Made by a program: the position numbers and the translations under genes. A DNA stretch of 6,410 bases from Bryobacterales bacterium (lineage in GTDB: Bacteria; Acidobacteriota; Terriglobia; Bryobacterales; Bryobacteraceae), in contig PLGA01000542.1 of NCBI GenBank assembly GCA_003139735.1, positions 1 through 6,410 of the forward strand. The letters run 5' to 3'. Positions 1 to 4,062 of this stretch are shown one piece after another (the stretch's first letter is position 1; each line of letters starts with the position of its first letter). The notes beneath the pieces are model-generated. The model was not told the origin of the DNA, did no database searches, and saw only the letters and a list, made by a program, of their open reading frames with translations.

Positions 1-58
1 ACATTTTAAACGAGGCTTGACAAGTTCCGCACTTCGGGGGTCAAAAGTTGGCGGCTTG

Positions 59-67
59 TGATATGCT
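59..67 (+). promoter_or_regulatory. possible extended -10 promoter upstream of the lectin gene
   Basis: The sequence TGATATGCT fits an extended -10 element (TGn followed by TATGCT, four of six matches to TATAAT). It lies about 58 bases before the lectin start. There is no good -35 hexamer at 16-18 bases upstream; the perfect TTGACA at 17-22 is about 39 bases away from the -10, too far to pair with it. This is a weak call from sequence alone. Confidence 0.2.
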
Positions 68-124
68 AACTGCCAACCCGGGAGCCAAAATGGAAATCCC
101 GGCTGACAAGGGGGTATCTAAATT

Positions 125-661
125 ATGCCTTCGCCGTTCTTCATCCAGAGCAAGCTGGGTGCTGACCTCGTCATCGACATTCAGAGGGCTAGTACGAAGC
201 CCGGTACGCCGCTCGACGCCTTCACGAAGAAAACAACGAGTCCCGCATGGAATAACCAGCTCTGGACGTTCGTAAAATCGGACTTTGAGGGGATGTACCT
301 TCTCCAGAACCCTGCGAGTATGCTCGTCATCGACCTTAAGGGGGCTAGTACGACGCCCGGTACGCTGCTCGACGCATACACGATTCACATGATCGGCAGC
401 CCCCCTCTCCAAAGTAACGCGCCGAACCAGATCTGGACGTTCTTGGTATCGCCGGTGGCGGGCTATTACTTCATCCAGAGCCAGTCGTGCCTCGTCATCG
501 ACGTTGCGGGGGGCAGCACGAAGCCCGGTACGCCGCTCGACGGCTACACGAAAAAGACGAAGAGTCCCGATTGGGATAACCAACTCTGGACGTTCGTCGA
601 TGAGCAGGGCAATCGCGTAACGCCTCCGCCGCCCTTTACGCCTCCGCCTCCGCCTCAGTGA
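125..661 (+). CDS. ricin-type beta-trefoil lectin (RICIN domain) with proline-rich tail
   Basis: A 178-residue protein made almost entirely of one ricin-B-type beta-trefoil, a carbohydrate-binding fold. Three homologous repeats are visible at about residues 5-50, 57-108 and 114-158. Each carries an 'LVID' strand (D18, D70, D126), a 'PGT-LD' turn and a closing QxW motif (Q45-W47, Q102-W104, Q153-W155), the hallmark of the family. Residues 159-178 are a Pro/Thr-rich tail, possibly a linker or a truncated fusion partner. There is no signal peptide: the protein starts directly in repeat 1, so it looks cytoplasmic, or exported by an unseen route. No catalytic domain is attached, although RICIN domains often ride on glycosidases. 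AAGGGGG at 108-114 is a usable ribosome binding site 10 bases before ATG. Repeats 1 and 3 are nearly identical at DNA level, suggesting recent internal duplication. The opposite strand is also open here, which I treat as a shadow. Sugar specificity cannot be read from the sequence. Confidence 0.88.
   Translation: MPSPFFIQSKLGADLVIDIQRASTKPGTPLDAFTKKTTSPAWNNQLWTFVKSDFEGMYLLQNPASMLVIDLKGASTTPGTLLDAYTIHMIGSPPLQSNAPNQIWTFLVSPVAGYYFIQSQSCLVIDVAGGSTKPGTPLDGYTKKTKSPDWDNQLWTFVDEQGNRVTPPPPFTPPPPPQ
194..597 (+). repeat. near-identical internal DNA repeats within the lectin gene
   Basis: The blocks coding for trefoil repeats 1 and 3 share long exact DNA matches. A 25-base block at 194-218 recurs exactly at 518-542. 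A 22-base block at 252-273 recurs at 576-597 with one mismatch. Both pairs are offset by 324 bases, i.e. 108 codons. The middle repeat (about 293-448) is more diverged. Identity at silent sites shows recent duplication or gene conversion rather than only protein-level constraint. Confidence 0.85.
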
Positions 662-664
662 TCG

Positions 665-682
665 CAGCCTTGTACTTGGCTG
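665..682 (+). terminator. small hairpin just after the lectin stop
   Basis: CAGCC at 665-669 can pair with GGCTG at 678-682 around an 8-base loop, starting 4 bases after the lectin stop codon. The stem is only 5 bp and no clear T-run follows. It could assist the stronger hairpin downstream, but may be chance. Confidence 0.2.
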
Positions 683-694
683 GGTTGTGTGGCT

Positions 695-726
695 CGGACC
701 GGGCTGCCAAGGGCTTTCCCGGTCCG
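695..726 (+). terminator. strong GC-rich hairpin downstream of the lectin gene
   Basis: CGGACCGGG (695-703) pairs perfectly with CCCGGTCCG (718-726) around a 14-base loop, 33 bases after the lectin stop. A 9-bp GC-rich stem at this position fits a transcription terminator or an mRNA 3'-end stabiliser. There is no T-tract after it, so it is not a textbook Rho-independent terminator. It also lies upstream of the decayed gene at 750, isolating that gene from lectin transcription if it works. Confidence 0.4.
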
Positions 727-903
727 CCTCCGGCGCTATTCTCGCATTGATGCCTCTGACGGTTGACCCTGACCTCCTTTCCGCCGCCCTGGTCGGTTAC
801 CAGCAGAAACTCCAACGACTCGACGGCTCGTCGCCTGCTCCTGCCACGGCTTCCGACGCGTCCAAGCGCATCGTGAGCGTCGCCGCGCGCCGGCGCCTGG
901 CTG

Positions 904-1008
904 CCGCGCAGAGGAAGCGCTGGGCGGCTGGCCGGAAAGTGGCTGCACCGGCGTCGCCGGCGCCAGCGATGGCCGCTCGGAAGAAGCGCCGCCTCAGCCC
1001 CGGAGGGG
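904..1008 (+). repeat. repeat unit shared with 2715-2819 (copy 1)
   Basis: This 105-base stretch aligns without gaps to 2715-2819 at a constant offset of 1811 bases, with about 11 mismatches by my hand count (roughly 90% identity). The last 30 or so bases are identical, including CCCCGGAGGGG. It codes for the AAAQRKRW to KKRRLSP part of the decayed protein. Confidence 0.85.
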
Positions 1009-1136
1009 CGGGCGGATCATCGCGGCGACGAAGGAGCGGTGGGCGGCGGTGAGGAAGGCCAAAGCGGCGCGGAAATCGGCCGCGCGGAGGAATGCGACGC
1101 CTGGAAGGCTGCGACGCCGGCGGCTGCCAAACCGGG

Positions 1137-1179
1137 CCTGAAGCGCGCCGCCCGAAGCAGCGCCGCCAAGAAATCAAGG
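1137..1179 (+). repeat. repeat unit shared with 3950-3992
   Basis: This 43-base stretch of the decayed gene matches 3950-3992 with about 6 mismatches by hand count. Both read Leu-Lys-Arg-Ala-Ala and later Ala-Lys-Lys-Ser in the same relative frame. It lies in the third reading segment of the decayed gene. Confidence 0.7.
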
Positions 1180-1325
1180 TTGGCGGGCGCGCCGCGAAGG
1201 CGGTTGGCCGGACGAAGGCGGCAGAAAAGCGGCCGGCGGCGGGGAGGGCGCAAGGCGGGAAGGCTGCGGCCCCGGCGATGGCGGAGGCGGCGGCTGTGAG
1301 CGCGCAGGGCGCCACGGAGGAATAG

Positions 1326-1720
1326 GGAAGGGACCCCCGGCGGCTTGCCCGGCAAGGTGCTCGCACTCCCTGCCCCTGGCCGTATTCGACCGCCAGGGAA
1401 TCTCCGCCGCCCGCCGGGAACGCATCGAGCCGGCCGCCGGCGCGCACGTCGTTCGGCCGTATGACGGTTGGATCGCCGCGGACCCGGTCGCCGTGGGGCC
1501 TTCGTCTCCTACGGCCAAAGACGACTGGGGGGAAAGGCGAAGACCCGAGCATAGTACTGGTTCCCTCAGCGTACCCGTGGGACTTTGCCACCCTGAGATT
1601 GCGGCGTAGCTTGGTATTGCGGCCCGGTGCTTAACGCTCGAGCCCGTGCGCTCACGAACAGCGTGCCTAAAGAACGCGTTCATTCTGAGAAACGGACCGC
1701 GCTGAGGATTTCAAGGAAGC
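1326..1720. other. 395-base stretch without a recognisable gene
   Basis: No convincing gene, RNA or repeat is seen here. One forward frame stays open up to a TAG at about 1608 with fairly protein-like content ('VFDRQGISAARRERIEPA' near 1379-1432), but it has no start codon or ribosome binding site and matches no family I know. It could be the remains of a gene. The long minus-strand frames across this stretch are Pro/Arg-rich, typical of shadows in GC-rich DNA. Confidence 0.5.
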
Positions 1721-2026
1721 ATGCAGCAATCTAAGCCCAGCGCATACCGCTTGTTTCGTGTAGCAGAGCGTGGAAACCCGCTTCCACCCGAGGTGGCGGA
1801 AACGGCACGCACTCGCGTACAGCATCAACCGCGGCCGTGTAGATCCCGCGAACTGACCGCACGGGAACTAGCCGCACTTCCACCGCTTGACCCATACAAG
1901 CGCTGTACATGCGGCTCATGCCGCGCGTGCCGCGACAACGCTAAATGGGACCGGGTCTTCGCGAAGTTCGAGGTAAAGGAAACGGAAGTGCGTGGGCTGT
2001 ACGGGTGTCCGCTTGTGGATTTGTGA
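1721..2026 (+). CDS. small Cys-cluster protein, possible zinc-binding
   Basis: A 101-codon frame encoding about 100 residues; I recognise the style but no named function. The central motif is 'KRCTCGSCRACRDNAKWDRV' at about residues 61-80, with four closely spaced Cys (CxCxxCxxC), followed by 'FAKFEVKETEVRGLYGCPL'. The cluster could bind zinc or another metal. Hypothetical proteins with a similar 'CxCGxCxxCxDNxxWxRxF' core occur, as I recall, in Acidobacteriota; that is memory, not a search. The start is supported by AAGGAAG four to five bases before ATG 1721. The N-terminal half is Arg/Pro-rich and has no signal peptide or membrane segment, so a cytoplasmic location is likely. It is followed 26 bases later by another Cys-pair gene on the same strand, and the two may be co-transcribed. 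Start and product are plausible; the role is unknown. Confidence 0.65.
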   Translation: MQQSKPSAYRLFRVAERGNPLPPEVAETARTRVQHQPRPCRSRELTARELAALPPLDPYKRCTCGSCRACRDNAKWDRVFAKFEVKETEVRGLYGCPLVDL

Positions 2027-2038
2027 AGAAAGGGTTGC

Positions 2039-2046
2039 AGGGGGGA
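2039..2046 (+). promoter_or_regulatory. ribosome binding site deciding the start at 2053
   Basis: AGGGGGGA ends 6 bases before ATG 2053. This favours 2053 over the longer in-frame start at 1945, which lies inside the previous gene and would add 36 residues of low-complexity sequence. Confidence 0.55.
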
Positions 2047-2052
2047 CTTTCA

Positions 2053-2226
2053 ATGTGTGGCGGGCACAACCGCGAACCAATGCTGGGCGCGCCACGCACC
2101 TTGTCGCTCTGCACGGTTTGCGGCGAGTACACGCCACACGAGTGGGTTGAAGGCGACGGGGTGGTCGCTAAGATCTGCGTCCGGTGCATCGAGCGCGAAC
2201 TGACGAACCTGCTCGGCCGGGATTGA
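2053..2226 (+). CDS. 57-residue zinc-ribbon-like protein
   Basis: A very small protein with two Cys pairs, C20-x2-C23 ('LCTVCGEYTPHEW') and C42-x2-C45 ('KICVRCIEREL'), separated by 18 residues. This spacing matches a zinc ribbon or treble-clef knuckle, so structural zinc binding is the likely property; the partner (DNA, RNA or protein) cannot be told. H5 and C2 near the N-terminus could add ligands. No signal peptide or membrane segment is seen. An alternative start at 1945 overlaps the preceding gene by 82 bases and is less likely. The gene sits 26 bases after the Cys-cluster gene and about 200 bases before the zf-HC2-like gene, all on the same strand. I do not recognise a named family. Confidence 0.6.
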   Translation: MCGGHNREPMLGAPRTLSLCTVCGEYTPHEWVEGDGVVAKICVRCIERELTNLLGRD

Positions 2227-2434
2227 GCGGAGTCGGCATGGCCCGCCGATTGGAACCTGTTCGAAGAACAGCGCGGGGTAGCTGGGGCTGTACGCATGAG
2301 CACCGGGCCGTAATCCGAGAGTGCGCCGACATTGCAGTGCGGCAAAGTTTCCGGGCGTACGGCGCGAGATCCAGTACCGTACTTGGGTGCACCCGGTCTT
2401 GCATTCGCCGCGACCTCCACGCTGCAATCGAGCT

Positions 2435-2653
2435 ATGCAGAAGCTGGATCGATGTCCGGCCGATCCCGAGGCAACCGCTGAAGCGTACCTGCTCGACAGT
2501 TTGCCGCGGAATGAGGCGCGCGCCTTCGAGGAGCATTACATCACCTGCCCCAGGTGCGCAGCGATCATGCGGCAAACCGCCGAATACGTGGTCGCCGTGA
2601 AGCGGGCGGCCCGGAGGCTCAGGGATTCGGGGAAGCAGTTCCGTTTCGGATAA
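2435..2653 (+). CDS. small zf-HC2-like (anti-sigma zinc finger) protein
   Basis: A 72-residue protein resembling the putative zinc-finger domain of anti-sigma factors (zf-HC2, ZAS-like). The visible signature is 'EAYLLDSLPRNEARAFEEHY' followed by H34-x3-C38-x2-C41; C7 could be the fourth ligand. In the family this domain binds an ECF sigma factor, but anti-sigma factors normally continue into a transmembrane helix and a periplasmic part. Here the C-terminus is a basic helix ('AVKRAARRLRDSGKQF') with no membrane segment, so it would be a soluble stand-alone domain. No ECF sigma gene is in the window. I chose ATG 2435 because the family motif begins shortly after it; a GTG at 2321 would add 38 unrelated residues. 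The ribosome binding site is weak. The stop overlaps the first bases of the decayed copy 2. Confidence 0.55.
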   Translation: MQKLDRCPADPEATAEAYLLDSLPRNEARAFEEHYITCPRCAAIMRQTAEYVVAVKRAARRLRDSGKQFRFG

Positions 2654-2714
2654 TCCGACTTTCGAGCCGCTCCGCTCCGTCGCTCTGGTCGGCTACCAGC
2701 TTCGCCGCCGGCCG

Positions 2715-2819
2715 CCGCGCAGAGGAAACGCTGGGCGGCTGCGCGGAAAGTGGCTGCGGCGGCGACGCCGGTGCCTGCGAAGGCCGCCGGGAAGAAGCGC
2801 CGCCTCAGCCCCGGAGGGG
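2715..2819 (+). repeat. repeat unit shared with 904-1008 (copy 2)
   Basis: Gapless match to 904-1008 at about 90% identity by hand count. It lies inside the deleted second copy of the Ala/Lys/Arg-rich gene. Confidence 0.85.
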
Positions 2820-2860
2820 GCGCGCGCACAGGGTCTAGCTCGCGGCGACCCTGTCCGATT

Positions 2861-2881
2861 GACACCAAAAAGTACGGTGTC
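2861..2881 (+). terminator. hairpin at the end of copy 2
   Basis: GACACC (2861-2866) pairs with GGTGTC (2876-2881) around a 9-base loop and is followed by TTCTTCT. It could be a weak terminator in the plus direction. A 6-bp stem is short and may be chance. CCGGTACTTTTGG at 2938-2950 is also a near reverse complement of CCAAAAAGTACGG at 2865-2877. Confidence 0.22.
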
Positions 2882-3174
2882 TTCTTCTAGCCGATAGAAG
2901 CCGTTGCGAGTGGCAATCCGGGGCGAAGCTCTCAGATCCGGTACTTTTGGCAGCTTCCATGCCGCGCGGACGGTAAATTCTACCAAGTTGGAGACATGGA
3001 AGGAACGAGGCGATAGGGAGCGCGCGAGTGCGCCTTTCTGGGGGCCTGCCTTGCAAACAAGACGGATCCTCCTTGTGCGCCTCAAGCTCCAACCTTTGCA
3101 ATGCCTCGTGGTGCTGGTGAATCATGGCTGCGGCCATCTGCGTGCCCCATGAAAACTCTTTAACGAAACGGCTC

Positions 3175-3342
3175 ATGACCGCCGAGCAGGTCACCCCGGG
3201 GGATGAAAATGGTGCGGAATGCGGGGTGTGGGGCGCAAGCCCAAAGAAGGTTCTGCAAATGCCTGATTTCACTGAACGGCCGTTGTATTTTCGTAAGAAG
3301 CTAATGGAGCCGAGTATTACAGACGGCCGCATGGATACTTGA
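3175..3342 (+). CDS. possible small hypothetical protein (55 aa)
   Basis: An ATG at 3175 opens 55 codons ('MTAEQVTPGDENGAECGVWG' at the start, then 'FTERPLYFRKKL') to TGA 3340-3342; an earlier in-frame ATG lies at 3124. Composition is protein-like, but there is no good ribosome binding site and no family I know. The next frame, 3346-3456, is in the same phase, so the two could be one gene interrupted by the TGA. Low confidence. Confidence 0.2.
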   Translation: MTAEQVTPGDENGAECGVWGASPKKVLQMPDFTERPLYFRKKLMEPSITDGRMDT

Positions 3343-3345
3343 CTG

Positions 3346-3456
3346 ATGCCGGGCCCGCCTCCCGCCGATTGTTGTGAGGGACTGTTTCGAGATCTGCGCG
3401 GCCGAAACGAACCAAGCCCCATGAGCAGCGAGAAAGCGACCGAGGACGACGTGTAG
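3346..3456 (+). CDS. possible small hypothetical protein (36 aa)
   Basis: The frame begins 3 bases after the stop of the preceding short frame, in the same phase, and codes for 36 residues with an acidic end ('SSEKATEDDV'). It ends 37 bases before the receiver-like gene. No ribosome binding site is evident. It could be a leader peptide, the tail of a broken gene, or nothing. Confidence 0.15.
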   Translation: MPGPPPADCCEGLFRDLRGRNEPSPMSSEKATEDDV

Positions 3457-3477
3457 GAATTTAACCGCCAGTTGGGA

Positions 3478-3483
3478 AAGGAG
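3478..3483 (+). promoter_or_regulatory. strong ribosome binding site for the receiver-like gene
   Basis: AAGGAG lies 10 bases before ATG 3494 and fixes that start. It is one of the best Shine-Dalgarno matches in the window. Confidence 0.6.
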
Positions 3484-3493
3484 ATGCACGCTC

Positions 3494-3949
3494 ATGAGGA
3501 AGCAGCCCGCGATCGAAACGAATCCCGCTGAAGTCGCAACCGTTCTCTCCGTCAGCCCGTCGGAAGAGGATCACGCTTGGCTGGAATGCATCTTTAGCCA
3601 CTCAAAATGGAAGTTGCGCAGAACTCATGGCCTTGCCTCGGCGATGGCCTTTTTACAAGCACAAAGGACCTCCGTGGTTCTTTGCGAAACTGACCTGCTG
3701 CCGGGCACGTGGAGGGACTTGCTCGCTCGAACCACCCGATTAACCTATGCCCCGACCGTCATCGTGAGTTCCCGTTTGGCAGACGATCGGTTGTGGGCGG
3801 AGGCTCTCAACCTTGGCGCTTGGGATGTGCTGGCGAAGCCATTTGACAGGAGCGAGCTCTTTCGAGCGGTGAGCGCGGGCTGGCGGCATTGGAAAAACAA
3901 CCAAGAGGGAACCGGCTTTGTCATGAACCTGATGAAAGCTGCCGTCTGA
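3494..3949 (+). CDS. stand-alone response-regulator receiver-like protein lacking the phospho-Asp
   Basis: A 151-residue single-domain protein with the alternating strand/helix pattern of a CheY-like receiver at about residues 14-134. Strand 1 ends in 'SVSPSEEDHAWLE', with E24, E25 and D26 where the acidic metal-binding pair sits. Strand 3 is 'SVVLCETDLLPGTWRDLL'; aligned on the conserved region, E65 falls at the phospho-Asp position (T66 or D67 if the register shifts by one or two). Strand 4 ends in 'TVIVSS' (S92/S93 for the conserved Thr/Ser), and 'VLAKPFDRSEL' carries the conserved Lys at K115. It is therefore probably a pseudo-receiver whose Glu may mimic the phosphorylated state. No DNA-binding or enzyme output domain follows; the C-terminus is a short tail ending 'MNLMKAAV'. 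No histidine kinase is in the window. It likely acts through protein-protein contacts in the cytoplasm. A relic of the Ala/Lys-rich family begins immediately after its stop. Confidence 0.78.
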   Translation: MRKQPAIETNPAEVATVLSVSPSEEDHAWLECIFSHSKWKLRRTHGLASAMAFLQAQRTSVVLCETDLLPGTWRDLLARTTRLTYAPTVIVSSRLADDRLWAEALNLGAWDVLAKPFDRSELFRAVSAGWRHWKNNQEGTGFVMNLMKAAV

Positions 3950-3992
3950 CCTGAAGCGCGCCGCCCAGACCAGCCCGGCCAAGAAATCAACG
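3950..3992 (+). repeat. third, short fragment of the Ala/Lys/Arg-rich gene
   Basis: These 43 bases match 1137-1179 with about 6 mismatches (around 86% identity by hand count). They would read 'LKRAAQTSPAKKS' against 'LKRAARSSAAKKS' in copy 1. The match begins at the base after the receiver-like gene's stop codon and stops before the hydrolase operon, so it is a relic with no start of its own. Confidence 0.65.
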
Positions 3993-4046
3993 CCGGGGGC
4001 GGTAATCTGGCGCAGGAGATGCACAAGCCTGATAATGGGCTTGGGG

Positions 4047-4055
4047 AAAGGGAGG
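4047..4055 (+). promoter_or_regulatory. ribosome binding site of the carbon-nitrogen hydrolase
   Basis: AAAGGGAGG ends 7 bases before ATG 4063 and supports that start, which also places the twin-arginine motif at residues 3-4. Confidence 0.55.
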
Positions 4056-4062
4056 CGTAAGC

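Larger units (their letters stand above)
750..1325 (+). pseudogene. decayed Ala/Lys/Arg-rich protein with RxRW-type motifs (copy 1)
   Basis: This resembles basic, alanine-rich hypothetical proteins of Acidobacteriota with repeated 'AAxRxxIAAAQRKRW' motifs; function is unknown and nucleic-acid binding is only a guess from charge. The reading starts at ATG 750 (a start at 687 is possible but adds unrelated sequence) with 'DPDLLSAALVGYQQKLQRLD', then 'RRRLAAAQRKRWAAGRK'. After 'KKRRLSP' near 1001 the sense reading jumps frame: at 1016 it gives 'IIAATKERWAAVRKAKAARK'. It changes again near 1105 ('KAATPAAAKPGLKRAARSS') and near 1176, returning to the first frame and ending at TAG 1323-1325. As one frame, the first ORF stops at 1052 after a meaningless Gly/Ser/Arg run. 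Joined, the product would be about 190 residues. Three frame changes in 200 bases, beside intact neighbours, argue for real decay rather than sequencing error, though low-accuracy reads could also cause this in such GC-rich DNA. Confidence 0.65.
2649..2890 (+). pseudogene. decayed Ala/Lys/Arg-rich gene, copy 2 with internal deletion
   Basis: This is a second relic of the gene at 750-1325. It begins at the stop of the zf-HC2-like gene with 'DNPTFEPLRSVALVGYQ' (compare 'DPDLLSAALVGYQ' in copy 1; bases 789-804 and 2685-2700 match at 15 of 16). It then jumps straight to 'AAAQRKRWAAARKVAAAA', ending in 'KKRRLSPGGGARTGSS' and TAG at 2888-2890. The spacing between the GYQ Gln codon and the AQRKRW Gln codon is 23 bases, against 108 in copy 1, so 85 bases are missing; this deletion breaks the frame. 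There is no ribosome binding site or ATG at its head. Both copies share CCCCGGAGGGG; removing one G gives 'SPEG' as in intact relatives as I remember them, suggesting both descend from an already frameshifted ancestor. Confidence 0.7.
2882..3493. other. about 600 bases with only weak, conflicting short frames
   Basis: No recognisable gene here. On the minus strand a frame at about 3050-3174 reads naturally ('MAAAMIHQHHEALQRLELEA', amphipathic), and a different minus frame at about 2860-3000 gives 'RNGFYRLEEDTVLFGVNR', so these could be two parts of one broken minus-strand gene. On the plus strand short frames at 3175-3342 and 3346-3456 compete with the first of these. None has a clear ribosome binding site or a known domain. 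I see no RNA gene or long repeat. Confidence 0.4.

Noticed and set aside
17..45. Perfect TTGACA at 17-22 as a -35 box
   Set aside because: The position 17 bases downstream (40-45, GTCAAA) is a poor -10, and the better -10 at 62-67 is too far away.
41..583. 180-residue open frame on the minus strand across the lectin gene
   Set aside because: It mirrors the internal repeats of the lectin and has no recognisable domain, while the plus strand has clear QxW trefoil repeats and a ribosome binding site.
797..1591. 264-residue minus-strand frame
   Set aside because: Pro/Arg/Ala-rich antisense of the decayed Ala/Lys-rich gene; the recurring minus-strand motifs at 904-1008 and 2715-2819 are explained by the plus-strand repeat.
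2257..2271. Palindrome CTGTTC-GAA-GAACAG resembling a repressor operator
   Set aside because: A 6-bp inverted repeat with a short spacer is expected several times by chance in 6.4 kb, and no promoter or regulator gene is tied to it.
2238..2600. Plus-strand frame starting at ATG 2238 with GGAG five bases upstream
   Set aside because: It overlaps most of the zf-HC2-like gene in another frame, is Arg/Ser-rich and shows no family motif. Its first half (2238-2430) could be coding, but nothing supports it beyond the ribosome binding site.
3479..4024. 11-base direct repeat AGGAGATGCAC at 3479-3489 and 4014-4024
   Set aside because: An exact 11-base match within 6.4 kb is expected by chance; one copy overlaps the ribosome binding site, where purine-rich sequence recurs.
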